DNA from: B3-G11 sp036985855
Lineage (GTDB): Bacteria; Actinomycetota; Acidimicrobiia; Spongiisociales; UBA5794
Reading direction: 5' to 3'
DNA: 64,000 nt
Assembly: GCA_036985855.1 (NCBI GenBank)
Contig: BTQL01000007.1
Span: 3,150 to 67,149, forward strand
Both the position numbers and the translations under genes were made by a program. Under the pieces are notes generated by a model. That model saw only the letters and a program-made list of their open reading frames with translations. It ran no database searches and was not told where the DNA came from. Shown one piece after another: positions 1-8,169 of this stretch. The first letter of the stretch is position 1. Every line of letters starts with the position of its first letter.

Positions 1-2
1 AG

Positions 3-527
3 TGGGTACGCAAGGCCGACCTTCCCTCCTACCTCGAAGCCGATGGCGACCTCGCTCTGCGGATGGTGGATCTGGACGCGGTCGTTGCCAGAGCGAAAGA
101 GCTTGGGCGGAGCGTTGCTGCGCAGAGCAGGGAACGCGCGAGCGAGAACGAGCTCGAATCCCCCTCTCCCCTGGCGGGAGAGGCGCGAGGAGTCAAACGA
201 CGCGGCGCAGAAGGGGAGAGCGAGTCGCCCCCAGGCACGATGATCGTTCCCATCGATGCGTGGAACAAGATGCTCAACCAACTCGGAAATCTCCACGAGG
301 CCGGCCAGCAGCTCGCAACAGCGCGCGAACGTGCGGCCAAGGCAGAGACGGAGGTTTCGTTTCTCAGGGAGCGGTTGGCAGAGATGAGGGTCGAAACACC
401 AGACTCCAGACCTCGGTCACAGGAGCCGGTAGCCAATATCGTTGAACCAGAACCGGCCCAACCACCCACAACCACATACTGGCGTTACGTCACCACCGGT
501 TGGCGGGACCGCAGGAAGCGCCGCTAG
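3..527 (+). CDS. Partial coiled-coil protein with MerR/excisionase-like N-terminal remnant (5' end outside window)
   Basis: The frame is already open at the window edge, so this is the 3' part of a gene. The first visible 30 residues (LPSYLEADGDLALRMVDLDA) resemble the end of an excisionase-type winged helix, where a recognition wing is followed by a short helix. About residues 50-78 form a low-complexity insert (SPSPLAGEARGV) encoded by a palindromic repeat. Residues 85-135 are rich in Ala, Glu, Arg and Leu and look like a coiled coil, and the tail is Pro-rich then basic (WRDRRKRR). A DNA-binding role is inferred from the first part only. The gene ends 37 bp before a convergent membrane-protein gene. 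An upstream Met at 63 could be an internal start, but the frame is open before it and the reading is coherent. Confidence 0.55.
   Translation, partial: WVRKADLPSYLEADGDLALRMVDLDAVVARAKELGRSVAAQSRERASENELESPSPLAGEARGVKRRGAEGESESPPGTMIVPIDAWNKMLNQLGNLHEAGQQLATARERAAKAETEVSFLRERLAEMRVETPDSRPRSQEPVANIVEPEPAQPPTTTYWRYVTTGWRDRRKRR
161..183. repeat. Palindromic repeat inserted in-frame in a coding sequence
   Basis: CCTCTCCC at 163-170 and GGGAGAGG at 176-183 are perfect inverted arms around the loop CTGGC. The surrounding 150-236 segment encodes the peptide SPSPLAGEARGV and a basic/acidic low-complexity stretch. This peptide is familiar from many proteobacterial and other genomes as the translation of dispersed intergenic palindromes. 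Here it lies inside an otherwise continuous coiled-coil frame, which suggests insertion without frame loss. No second copy was noticed in the window. Confidence 0.6.
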
Positions 528-564
528 GCCACCTCTCCGGCGCACGCCGTTGCGCGGCGGGCAG

Positions 565-1263
565 TCAGGACAGCCGGGCCGTACTCGCCCACCGGTAGCC
601 CCACCAAAGCAACGTGATCCCGACGGCCAACGACACAGCAAGCGCGGAGGACTCACCGAGTGCAGTCAAGCTGCCGCCGAACGCCGGCGCAAGTACGCCG
701 CCAACGATGAGCAGATTGCCATAGGCGAGTCGACGATTCGTGCGCCAGGATCGCACTGCCGACACCGCTGCGAAACCAATGATCACGATCGATCCGATGG
801 CGCCGGAGATCGCTGCGAAGAGTCTCGGTCCTGGCAGGGTCAACGCCTCGATCATGAAGGTGAAATCGAATACCTCGCTGCCCTCCGGGACGCCGTCTGC
901 CGACAGAGGCGCCACGAACGGCGCAAGAAAAGTCGCGAAGAACCCGAATACGAGCCAGAGGCTCACAATCGGCCCGGCACGCTTGGCAGCGGACTCCCGC
1001 CACAGCGCGACCGAACCGGCAGCCAACAGCGATATGTTTGCTATTGCGCCCAGGAAGTAGAAGATCCGGAAGCTGAACGACGTCCACCCGAGACCAAGCC
1101 CATAGGCCAGCGTCCACATCGCGAACGCGTACGCTCCGAACGCTACAGACCAGATCTCAGCGTGCAGACGTCTACGGGCGCGCCAGCTGGTGAACAGCTG
1201 ACCGGTAAACATCGTCGCGATTCCCGCACCGACGATCGCAAGGAAAACATCCACGCGGGGCAT
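565..1263 (-). CDS. Polytopic membrane protein of unknown function
   Basis: The protein has 232 residues and about seven hydrophobic segments, near residues 4-24, 36-56, 63-83, 96-118, 146-166, 178-198 and 207-226. It has no soluble domain and no recognised motif. Short charged loops (SWRARRR, RSWRTNRR) would put positive charge on the cytoplasmic side. It converges with the partial gene at the window edge and is divergent from the ABC operon starting at 1317, so the 53 bp between 1263 and 1317 must hold both promoters. I do not recognise the family. Confidence 0.75.
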   Translation of the reverse strand: MPRVDVFLAIVGAGIATMFTGQLFTSWRARRRLHAEIWSVAFGAYAFAMWTLAYGLGLGWTSFSFRIFYFLGAIANISLLAAGSVALWRESAAKRAGPIVSLWLVFGFFATFLAPFVAPLSADGVPEGSEVFDFTFMIEALTLPGPRLFAAISGAIGSIVIIGFAAVSAVRSWRTNRRLAYGNLLIVGGVLAPAFGGSLTALGESSALAVSLAVGITLLWWGYRWASTARLS

Positions 1264-1316
1264 CGTATACAGCCGCTGGCGGTCGGAGGGTCATCGTCTG
1301 CCGTATTCTCCCCTCC

Positions 1317-2225
1317 GTGGGAGAAACTGCGTTCACAACTTCAGACCTCGGCCATGCGTACGGCAACATTGCCGCGCTGCATTCGCTCGATCTCCAGGTC
1401 CCACGCGGACGGACCGGACTGGTCGGGGCGAACGGCGCGGGCAAATCGACCCTCATAATGGCCCTCCTCGGCATCATCACGCCGACCACAGGTACCGCAT
1501 CGGTACTCGGGATGGACACCAGGTCTGAGACTATCGACATCCGGGGCGTCGTTGGATACATGCCGGAGGGACCGTGCCTTCCCCTCGACCAGACCGCAGC
1601 CGACTTCCTCGTGTTCGCCGCAGGAACCGCGGGACTCCCGAAGAGGGCAGCACGTCAGCGAGCATCGGACGTTCTCACCCTCGTCGGCCTGAACGAAGAA
1701 CGGTTCCGCTATCTCGGAGACTTCTCAACCGGGATGAAACAGAGAGCAAAGCTCGCTCAAGCGATCGTTCACGACCCGGACCTCGTGTTCCTAGACGAAC
1801 CGACCTCAGGCCTCGACCCGTCCGGGAGAGAAGAGATGCTCGACCTCATCGGGCGCCTCGGAAGCTACGGCATCGACGTGATCGTGTCTTCCCACGTGTT
1901 GCGCGACATCGAGCGAACCTGTAGTTGGGTCATCATGCTCGACCGAGGCACGCTCCTCCACGCTGGTCCCATCGGGAGCGACCGCACGGAAGGGACCGTG
2001 CATCTCGAATTGATCGACGATCCACAACACGTTGAGACGGCGCTTGTGCGCGCCGGTGCGACCGTGACGAAGCAGGGCAGGGTTCTCCAGGTCTCTGCCG
2101 AACATGGAGACGTGTATGACATCGTTCGAGACTCGGTCGCTGCCGCGGGGGCATCGATCCGGAAACTCGACGCATCCGGTGGATCGCTCGAAGACATGTT
2201 CCTGCATCACGGAGAAGGCCTATGA
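1317..2225 (+). CDS. ABC transporter ATP-binding protein (first pair)
   Basis: This 302-residue nucleotide-binding subunit would power an ABC-2 exporter. The Walker A motif GANGAGKST is at 37-45, the signature is the degenerate FSTGMKQ at 136-142, Walker B LVFLDE is at 156-161 with the D-loop SGLD at 164-167, and the switch His is at 193. The C-terminal 90 residues form the small extra domain typical of CcmA/DrrA-like ATPases. Translation starts at GTG 1317. No Shine-Dalgarno is visible, but TATTCT at 1304-1309 sits 7 nt before the GTG, as in leaderless actinobacterial transcripts. The gene overlaps the following permease by 4 bp (ATGA). The substrate cannot be told from sequence. Confidence 0.93.
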   Translation: MGETAFTTSDLGHAYGNIAALHSLDLQVPRGRTGLVGANGAGKSTLIMALLGIITPTTGTASVLGMDTRSETIDIRGVVGYMPEGPCLPLDQTAADFLVFAAGTAGLPKRAARQRASDVLTLVGLNEERFRYLGDFSTGMKQRAKLAQAIVHDPDLVFLDEPTSGLDPSGREEMLDLIGRLGSYGIDVIVSSHVLRDIERTCSWVIMLDRGTLLHAGPIGSDRTEGTVHLELIDDPQHVETALVRAGATVTKQGRVLQVSAEHGDVYDIVRDSVAAAGASIRKLDASGGSLEDMFLHHGEGL

Positions 2226-3115
2226 CCGAGCAGATCGGTGCCGTATACGACCTCGGATACGAACCTTTCGAGGGTGAACGCACGGGAAGAGCCGGCGCAC
2301 GAAAGACACTGTATTTCGACGGAATCAGGCGCGTGCTCGGTCTGCGACGCAAAGCCAGACGCAAGGTCATGCCATGGGCACTGCTCTTCATCGCCATCGT
2401 TCCACCGATCGTCGCTGTCGGTATCTCCTTCGTGATCCCTCCAGGTGCAGCCGACACCATCGACCTCGCAGGACAGAACGCTGAATTCTTCTCACTGGCC
2501 GGCACGATCACGATGCTCTTCACCGCGCTCGCGGCCCCTGAGCTCTTGATCCCCGACCGCAAAGACGGGGTGTTGTCGATGCTCGCGTCGCGACCCCTTA
2601 CCACCGCTGACTACCTCGGCACACGCCTCGCGAGCCTTGTCACCGTCGTCGGTGTGTTCATGATCATTCCCCAGCTCGTTCTCTTTCTGGGACAAGCCGG
2701 CACCGACCCCGAAGGACTGTTCAAAGGTCTCGTCAACGCTGCAGACACGCTGCCAAGAATCGTCGCAGTTGCCGCTGTCTACACGATTGCATACGTCCCG
2801 CTCGGATTCGTCATTGCGAGCCTATCGAACAGGAAGTCGATCGCCACAGCAAGCTACCTGGCGGTCATGATCGCTCTCACGGCGTTCGCAGAAGCCCTCG
2901 TTCGCGGATCGAACATCTCAGGGGGTCGGTGGGCAGCCCTGCTTGCCCCCATCAACACGGCGGATGCGGCCAATGTGTGGATCTTCGGTGGATCGAACGC
3001 TGAGTCCCTGCTCGCAGCCGCGGACATCCACCCGGCATTCGGGATTCTCGCACTTGTCGTCGCGGGCGCGGCGCTTTCGGTATTCGCTTTGAACCGGTAC
3101 CGGAGATTGATGTGA
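2222..3115 (+). CDS. ABC-2 type transporter permease (first pair)
   Basis: This 297-residue integral membrane protein has a cytoplasmic N-terminus of about 50 residues (EPFEGERTGRAGARKT) followed by about six hydrophobic segments. The pattern matches ABC-2 permeases that pair with a DrrA-like ATPase. The segment LIPDRKDGVLSMLASRPLTT is the cytoplasmic loop that in this family contacts the ATPase. It overlaps the preceding ATPase by ATGA and the next ATPase by GTGA, so translation of the four genes is probably coupled. Confidence 0.88.
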   Translation: MTEQIGAVYDLGYEPFEGERTGRAGARKTLYFDGIRRVLGLRRKARRKVMPWALLFIAIVPPIVAVGISFVIPPGAADTIDLAGQNAEFFSLAGTITMLFTALAAPELLIPDRKDGVLSMLASRPLTTADYLGTRLASLVTVVGVFMIIPQLVLFLGQAGTDPEGLFKGLVNAADTLPRIVAVAAVYTIAYVPLGFVIASLSNRKSIATASYLAVMIALTAFAEALVRGSNISGGRWAALLAPINTADAANVWIFGGSNAESLLAAADIHPAFGILALVVAGAALSVFALNRYRRLM

Positions 3116-4053
3116 CCTCCGATCCGGCTTTCGTCGAATCCCCGACCATTGAGATCTCGACCGCGTCGAAGTGGTTCGGGCAGAAAGTCGCGGTCTCGAA
3201 CCTGTCGTGCTCCTTCGGGCCGGGAGTCACGGGATTGCTCGGCCCGAATGGGGCCGGCAAAACGACGCTCCTTCGCATGGTTGCGGGACTCATCAGGTCC
3301 TCAAACGGAACTATTCGTGTCCTCGGCGAGGACCCGAGACGGCAGCCGAGGATCTTCAGCCGTGTCGCTCTCGTGCCAGATGAGGACGCCGTCTACGGAG
3401 ACATGACGGCGCGCCGATTCGTCCGATACTCCGCTCAGCTCGCCAATGCCGACAGCTCCTCCGCGGCAATCGAGCGAACGCTGGATGAAGTGGCGATGCG
3501 CGACGCAGCGGACCGGCCAATCGCCGGATACTCAAAGGGTATGCGCCAGCGGACGAAGGTTGCAGCCGCGCTCGCATGTGACCCTGAGGTCTTGATCCTC
3601 GATGAGCCCCTCAACGGAACCGATCCGGTACAACGAGCTCATCTCATCGATCTCTTCCAGCGCCTTGGGGAGCGGGGCCGCACAGTGATCGTTTCGTCCC
3701 ATGTGCTCGAAGAGGTGGAGAGAGTCTCTTCCCGAGTAGTCGCGATCGTCGACGGGAGGCTCGCGGCCGCAGGAACCGTCGACGCGATCAGAGCGGCAAT
3801 GTACGACATTCCCTACGTCGTGAGGATCGATACCAACAAGCCTCGCGAGCTCGGCGCGGCAATGTTCAGAAACGGCGTAGTCGATACGGTCGAAGCAACT
3901 TCCACAGCGGTCGAAGTACGAACTCGAGATCTCGCGAGACTTGGCTCGGAGGCTCCAAGCCTCGCCGCGTCCCTCGGCGCACAGCTCACCGGATTCCACC
4001 CCCAGGATGCGTCCCTCGAATCCGTCTTCCGGTATCTCGTGGAGCGACGATGA
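3112..4053 (+). CDS. ABC transporter ATP-binding protein (second pair)
   Basis: This 313-residue ATPase has Walker A GPNGAGKT at 44-51, signature SKGMRQ at 141-146, Walker B VLILDE at 160-165 and the switch His at 197. The C-terminal accessory domain occupies about residues 225-313. It starts at GTG 3112, overlapping the permease stop as GTGA. It is clearly paralogous to the ATPase at 1317, but the signature loop differs. The two ATPase-permease pairs may therefore form one heteromeric exporter or two transporters made together. Confidence 0.93.
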   Translation: MTSDPAFVESPTIEISTASKWFGQKVAVSNLSCSFGPGVTGLLGPNGAGKTTLLRMVAGLIRSSNGTIRVLGEDPRRQPRIFSRVALVPDEDAVYGDMTARRFVRYSAQLANADSSSAAIERTLDEVAMRDAADRPIAGYSKGMRQRTKVAAALACDPEVLILDEPLNGTDPVQRAHLIDLFQRLGERGRTVIVSSHVLEEVERVSSRVVAIVDGRLAAAGTVDAIRAAMYDIPYVVRIDTNKPRELGAAMFRNGVVDTVEATSTAVEVRTRDLARLGSEAPSLAASLGAQLTGFHPQDASLESVFRYLVERR

Positions 4054-4796
4054 CCCCCACCCTCGCACTGTTCACCGTGTCGCTTCGACACGCCATGCCG
4101 AGGCGACGCACACTCCTGCTCGGTCTTCTTGAGCTCGCACCTGCCGGCATATACCTCGTGTCCACGACCAACCGGACGGAGGACTTCGCCCTCCAAGGTG
4201 CGGTGCAGATCGGCAGCAGCATTTTCTTCTCGCTTGTACTCCCTGTCGTCTCCATCGTCATTGCGGCAGGTGTTCTCGGAGCCGAACGAAAGGATCAGAC
4301 GCTGAGCTTCATCGCGCTGCGACCGATTCCTCGAATCGCCATCGCAGCTGCGAAGATCCTCGCCGCGATATTCGCAGCGTTCGCCGTGAACTCCGTCGGT
4401 GCCGTCGCCCTCGCCGGCGCACACACGATCCGCTTCGGGAATCCTCAACTCTTTCTGGGACTCATCGCCGGGGCTTTCGTGGCGACGGTCGCCTATGCGG
4501 CAATCTTCGTCCCGCTCGGGTTTCTCACCGACCGCGCCGTGATCATCGGGATGGCCTACCTGTTGGTTTTCGAGAACGGCATCGCTTTCGCCCTCCCCGG
4601 GCTCGCCTCGCTGTCACCCTGGCGTCTCGGAGTCGTGACGTTCGGTGCGTTGGCACCTGAAGTCGCTGCATATACGAGCGAGTTCATCGGAAGTCTCGAC
4701 GTGAGCGCCTCGGCGTCTTTGCTCACTGCTTTGACCTTCCTCGTTGCCGGTGTCACGGCCACATCGATCCTTTTACGAACGCGGGACCTCGCGTAG
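4050..4796 (+). CDS. ABC-2 type transporter permease (second pair)
   Basis: This 248-residue membrane protein has about six transmembrane segments (for example near residues 20-38, 50-75, 98-120, 128-150, 160-185 and 225-245) and a cytoplasmic loop GAERKDQTLSFIALRPI. That loop is the counterpart of the RKDGVLSML loop in the other permease. It starts with ATGA overlapping the second ATPase and is the last gene of the four-gene ABC operon. It faces the 3' end of the cell-division operon across a 66-bp convergent gap that contains a hairpin. Confidence 0.87.
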   Translation: MTPTLALFTVSLRHAMPRRRTLLLGLLELAPAGIYLVSTTNRTEDFALQGAVQIGSSIFFSLVLPVVSIVIAAGVLGAERKDQTLSFIALRPIPRIAIAAAKILAAIFAAFAVNSVGAVALAGAHTIRFGNPQLFLGLIAGAFVATVAYAAIFVPLGFLTDRAVIIGMAYLLVFENGIAFALPGLASLSPWRLGVVTFGALAPEVAAYTSEFIGSLDVSASASLLTALTFLVAGVTATSILLRTRDLA

Positions 4797-4830
4797 GGAG
4801 GGCGTAGGACGCGTCCAAACGCGGACTACC

Positions 4831-4864
4831 AGAAATCCTCGGCGGCGGCAGCGGCGAGATTTCT
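4831..4864. terminator. Candidate bidirectional hairpin terminator between convergent operons
   Basis: AGAAATC at 4831-4837 and GATTTCT at 4858-4864 are inverted arms, extended by TCG/CGA with one bulged base; the interior is GC-rich. It lies where the ABC exporter operon (plus) meets the dcw operon (minus) and overlaps the last codon of yggT. There is no long T-tract on either strand, so intrinsic termination would be weak. Confidence 0.4.
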
Positions 4865-5123
4865 ACAGAAATCCAGCAAGCAGCGAGAGCCCGAGTATCA
4901 ATATCAGAGGGGAGAGATCAAGCGCTGCACCACCGATTCGCACCGGCGGGATCAGTGCACGTATGGGCCGCAGAATCGGTTCGATGATCTTCGACAACGC
5001 GTCATACACCTTCCGAACGGGATGATCCCAACCGAGCCTGCCGAATGCGACGAGGTACGACAGTACGATCCAAAGGAGCATTCCGAGCACGAACCAATTG
5101 ATGATCAGCTTGACGAGTGCCAC
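4863..5123 (-). CDS. yggT: YggT/YlmG family membrane protein
   Basis: The protein is 86 residues when started at GTG 5123, which lies 1 nt after the sepF stop. A longer reading upstream would run through the sepF coding end and is less likely. Two hydrophobic segments, near residues 3-25 and 62-84, flank the family motif containing DPVRKxY-like (HPVRKVYDAL) and EPILRPIRALIPP. YggT proteins lie next to sepF and ftsZ in Gram-positive bacteria and affect septum or nucleoid placement, but their biochemical role is not settled. It is the final gene of the dcw operon here; no divIVA follows. Confidence 0.88.
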   Translation of the reverse strand: MALVKLIINWFVLGMLLWIVLSYLVAFGRLGWDHPVRKVYDALSKIIEPILRPIRALIPPVRIGGAALDLSPLILILGLSLLAGFL

Positions 5124-5124
5124 G

Positions 5125-5739
5125 TCAGGTCTGCGTGTCGAAGAGCCCGAGCTTTGTGAGCCGATCGCGTTCCTGCACACCGAGCGATACGCCTGAAGGT
5201 GTCACCAGTATCACACCCTGGGCTGTCTTCGCCATCTTCCCTTCCAGGGCATAGGTGAGCCCCGATGCAAAATCGACGATCCTGCGCACCATCTCTGGTT
5301 CAGTATCGCGAAGGTCGAGCACGACCCCCCGACCCCCGCGGATCGCGTCTGCGAGCGTCTGGGCATCGGAAAAGTTTCGCGCCACGATTATGTGCAATTC
5401 CGGTTCGACCCGGCGAGCAGCTACCGCGGCATTCGCTCGCCCCGCATCGGGATGAATGTAGACACCTGCCTCCGCGTAGGTCCTGTCAGGCGACATCCTC
5501 TGTCTGGTGGCCGCAGGGGGTTCGACCCTTCTTCCGGCAACACCCGCACCTGGTTTCGCCACCGTCGAAGTTCGGGAAACATCACCTGGTTGGACTTGTG
5601 ACGGGGGTGTCCCGATCGAATCTGCGGCCACAGGCCTGACCTCGCCAACGGACGACTCGATGATCCCGGCGCCCTGCTCTTCCTCGTCGACAAGACCAAG
5701 GTAGAAAAGGGTCTTGTTCCACAGTGATGACATGTTCAA
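5125..5739 (-). CDS. sepF: Cell division protein SepF
   Basis: SepF is the membrane anchor of FtsZ in bacteria that lack FtsA. The N-terminus (MSSLWNKTLFYLGL) is the amphipathic membrane-binding helix. A Pro/Ala/Arg-rich linker spans about residues 30-105, and the conserved SepF core spans about 110-195, including FSDAQTLADAIRGGRGVVLDL and the segment RRIVDFASGLTYALEGKM. At 204 residues it is normal for actinobacteria. Starting at Met1 or Met3 makes little difference. It follows yggS by 13 bp and is followed by yggT after 1 bp. Confidence 0.95.
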   Translation of the reverse strand: MNMSSLWNKTLFYLGLVDEEEQGAGIIESSVGEVRPVAADSIGTPPSQVQPGDVSRTSTVAKPGAGVAGRRVEPPAATRQRMSPDRTYAEAGVYIHPDAGRANAAVAARRVEPELHIIVARNFSDAQTLADAIRGGRGVVLDLRDTEPEMVRRIVDFASGLTYALEGKMAKTAQGVILVTPSGVSLGVQERDRLTKLGLFDTQT

Positions 5740-5752
5740 ATCCCGTTACTTC

Positions 5753-6415
5753 TTAACGATCCGTTGGCTCAAAGATAGCCCGTCCAACGCGCACCATGGT
5801 TGACCCTTCTTCGATCGCAACCACAAAATCGTTTGACATGCCCATCGAGCAATGCTCCATGTTCCCATACTGACTGCGACAATGATCGAAGATGGTCCGC
5901 AGCCTGGCAAAGTACGGTCTCGAGACTTCGGCATCGATAGTCATCGGCGGGATCGCCATCACCCCGCGTACGTCAACACCCATCTCGATCAATCGATCGA
6001 TGACAGCATCCGCGTCGTTCGGGTCGAACCCCGATTTCTGCGGCTCGTCGCCGAGGTTGAACTGCACCAGAACCGGTGTCGAGCCCGAGGCTGCCCATGT
6101 TCGCGCAAGCGACATGCGATCCATCGAATGCAGCAACGCCGCATGCCTACGCACCGATGCAACCTTTCGTCTTTGCAACGGACCTATGAAGTGCCACTCG
6201 AGACCATCGAAGAGTTCACCTTCCACACGGTCCGCGAGGCCCTGCTGACGATTTTCACCGAAGATCCTCTGACCCGCTCGAGCGATCGACGCGACCTCCG
6301 CATCCGGTCGACCCTTCGACACTGCAACGAGTGTGACCGCATCCGGTGTCAGCCCGATGCGATGTGCGGCTGCAGCTATTGCAGATTTGACCTTTACGAG
6401 TCCCGAGGTATCCAT
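5753..6415 (-). CDS. yggS: YggS-family pyridoxal-phosphate homeostasis protein
   Basis: This 220-residue single-domain TIM-barrel PLP-binding protein resembles the N-terminal domain of alanine racemase. The PLP lysine is Lys34 in AVSKGR. Other conserved pieces are GENRQQ near 54-59, WHFIGPLQRRK near 74-84, SMGMSNDF near 190-197 and the phosphate-binding end VRVGRAIFEP. YggS proteins buffer PLP and affect amino-acid and keto-acid pools, and the gene commonly lies between pgeF and sepF. It overlaps pgeF by 22 bp, so the start may be slightly later, but the N-terminal helix fits the family. Confidence 0.95.
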   Translation of the reverse strand: MDTSGLVKVKSAIAAAAHRIGLTPDAVTLVAVSKGRPDAEVASIARAGQRIFGENRQQGLADRVEGELFDGLEWHFIGPLQRRKVASVRRHAALLHSMDRMSLARTWAASGSTPVLVQFNLGDEPQKSGFDPNDADAVIDRLIEMGVDVRGVMAIPPMTIDAEVSRPYFARLRTIFDHCRSQYGNMEHCSMGMSNDFVVAIEEGSTMVRVGRAIFEPTDR

Positions 6416-7026
6416 GCCACCGTTACCTGTCGATGAGATGTTGCATTCTCGCGGAAGGAGTGGAAACGCTCATCGTGCATTGTGCACGCGTCGAGCGCCG
6501 TCACATCCACTCCGACCAGTCGCGCTCTCACCGCGTCGGAGAGGTCGACACTACGGGTACCGGACGTCGTCGATCGCGTGTGCCCTCCGATCGCCTCGAC
6601 CACATCTCCGCCAACCTCATAACAACAGGATCCGATGTGTGGCCCGACCAGAGCGGATACCACAGCGTCACCCTCACGCTCCATCAACCCTACGGCCTCA
6701 CCGATGATGCCTGCAGCAAGACCACGCCATCCGCAATGGACAACAGCAACCGATTTTGCACCCATGAGCACAAGGGGCACGCAGTCTGCCGTTGTGACAG
6801 CGATCGGCAACATGGGCGCGGTCGTGATGATCCCGTCGGCTTCACCGAAGTTGCCAGGTTCCGTCGCAACAACAATGTCCGACCCATGGACCTGATCGAC
6901 GAACGCCCAGGATTCCGGGATATCGAGAGATTCTGACATGCGACGTCTGGCTTCACCGTCGCTGCGCGGATCGCCATCGCTCGACTCGCCGAAGACAACC
7001 CCAGGGAGCCCCCGAGGGCGGATCAT
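6394..7026 (-). CDS. pgeF: PgeF/YfiH family peptidoglycan-editing or purine nucleoside phosphorylase-type protein
   Basis: This 210-residue protein of the multicopper-oxidase-like YfiH family has the three metal ligands in the motifs QVHG (His47), TTADCVP (Cys82) and VVHCGWRG (His97). The later family segment GPHIGSCCYEV is also present. In E. coli the protein prevents misincorporation of L-Ser into the peptidoglycan stem, and homologues have been reported to act on purine nucleosides. It overlaps the ftsZ stop by 4 bp (ATGA), as is usual in actinobacterial dcw clusters. Confidence 0.93.
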   Translation of the reverse strand: MIRPRGLPGVVFGESSDGDPRSDGEARRRMSESLDIPESWAFVDQVHGSDIVVATEPGNFGEADGIITTAPMLPIAVTTADCVPLVLMGAKSVAVVHCGWRGLAAGIIGEAVGLMEREGDAVVSALVGPHIGSCCYEVGGDVVEAIGGHTRSTTSGTRSVDLSDAVRARLVGVDVTALDACTMHDERFHSFRENATSHRQVTVAWIPRDS

Positions 7027-8105
7027 CCTTGAACGAAACCTGGGATATCCATCTCATCGGTACCGGGTTCTTGCTCATCGCCCGAACCACCGAGGATACT
7101 GGGACGCTCTGTTCGCGGCTGTTGGGTAGAGAAACCGCCCCTGCGATCGCGGTCGAACCCTGCAGCGATGACGGTCACCTGCATCTCGTCATCGAGCGTC
7201 TCGTCGACCACTGCACCGAAGATGATGTTCGCGTCCGCATCTGAGTGGTCAGATATCAACGACGCGGCTGTGTTCACTTCGTGCAACGTCATGTCTGCGG
7301 GACCCGCGATGGACAGCAACACTCCTCTGGCGCCCTCCATGGAGGTTTCGAGTAGCGGACTCGAGATGGCTTTCTCAGCCGCCTGCTGGGCGCGACTATC
7401 GCCCGTCGACGTGCCAATGCCCATGACAGCGGACCCTGCGTCTGACATGACCGCTGTCACGTCTGCAAAGTCGACATTGATGAGACCAGGCGTTGTGATC
7501 AGCTCGGTGATCCCTTTCACGCCGGACGTGAGGACCTCGTCAGCCATCGAGAATGCATCGGAAACGGGAGTAGAGGGTTCCGCGATCTCGAGCAGACGCT
7601 CGTTCGGGATGATGATGAGTGTGTCGACGGCACCCTTGAGTGCTTGAATGCCCTGTTCGGCCTGGACACTGCGACGTCTCCCCTCGAAACCAAACGGTCT
7701 TGTAACGACCCCAACCGTGAGTGCGCCTGCCGCCCGCGCTACTTCGGCAACAACGGGAGCAGCACCCGTACCGGTCCCACCACCTTCGCCTGCGGTGATG
7801 AAGACCATGTCAGCGCCGGTGAGTGCGTCTTCGAGTTCGTCGCGATGATCTTCGGCAGCCTCTCTGCCGACCTCAGGGTTAGCGCCTGCGCCGAGACCTC
7901 GCGTTGACTCGCGGCCGATATCGAGCTTGAGATCCGCGTCCGACATCAAGAGGGCCTGTGCATCAGTATTGACGGCTATGAATTCGACGCCACCAACACC
8001 TTGAGCGATCATGCGGTTGACGGCGTTGACTCCGCCGCCACCCACGCCGATCACTTTGATCACTGCGAGGTATGTAGTAGGTGGCTTGTTTGATTCTGTG
8101 GCCAT
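7023..8105 (-). CDS. ftsZ: Cell division GTPase FtsZ
   Basis: FtsZ is the tubulin-like GTPase that forms the Z ring. GVGGGGVNAVN at about 20-30 begins the nucleotide pocket. The G-box GEGGGTGTG at 106-114 has Glu in place of the Met found in proteobacteria, which is the actinobacterial form. The T7 loop NVDFADV and the C-terminal peptide DEMDIPGFVQG (partner-binding tail) are visible. The length, 360 residues, is typical. A strong ribosome site GGGAGGG lies 8 nt before ATG 8105. It follows a 64-nt gap after ftsQ that contains an inverted repeat, so part of ftsZ expression may be separately controlled. Confidence 0.98.
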   Translation of the reverse strand: MATESNKPPTTYLAVIKVIGVGGGGVNAVNRMIAQGVGGVEFIAVNTDAQALLMSDADLKLDIGRESTRGLGAGANPEVGREAAEDHRDELEDALTGADMVFITAGEGGGTGTGAAPVVAEVARAAGALTVGVVTRPFGFEGRRRSVQAEQGIQALKGAVDTLIIIPNERLLEIAEPSTPVSDAFSMADEVLTSGVKGITELITTPGLINVDFADVTAVMSDAGSAVMGIGTSTGDSRAQQAAEKAISSPLLETSMEGARGVLLSIAGPADMTLHEVNTAASLISDHSDADANIIFGAVVDETLDDEMQVTVIAAGFDRDRRGGFSTQQPRTERPSILGGSGDEQEPGTDEMDIPGFVQG

Positions 8106-8134
8106 GGAGTATCCCTCCCCAAGAAGGTATCAAT

Positions 8135-8160
8135 CAACCTTAGCCCCCACTTCAAGGTTG
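8135..8160. promoter_or_regulatory. Inverted repeat in the ftsQ-ftsZ spacer
   Basis: CAACCTT at 8135-8141 and AAGGTTG at 8154-8160 are perfect 7-bp arms with a 12-nt loop, centred about 43 bp before the ftsZ start in the only sizeable gap inside the mur-fts run. It could be a protein-binding site or an RNA hairpin affecting ftsZ output. No T-tract follows, so a terminator is unlikely. Confidence 0.35.
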
Positions 8161-8169
8161 ATGCCTGAC

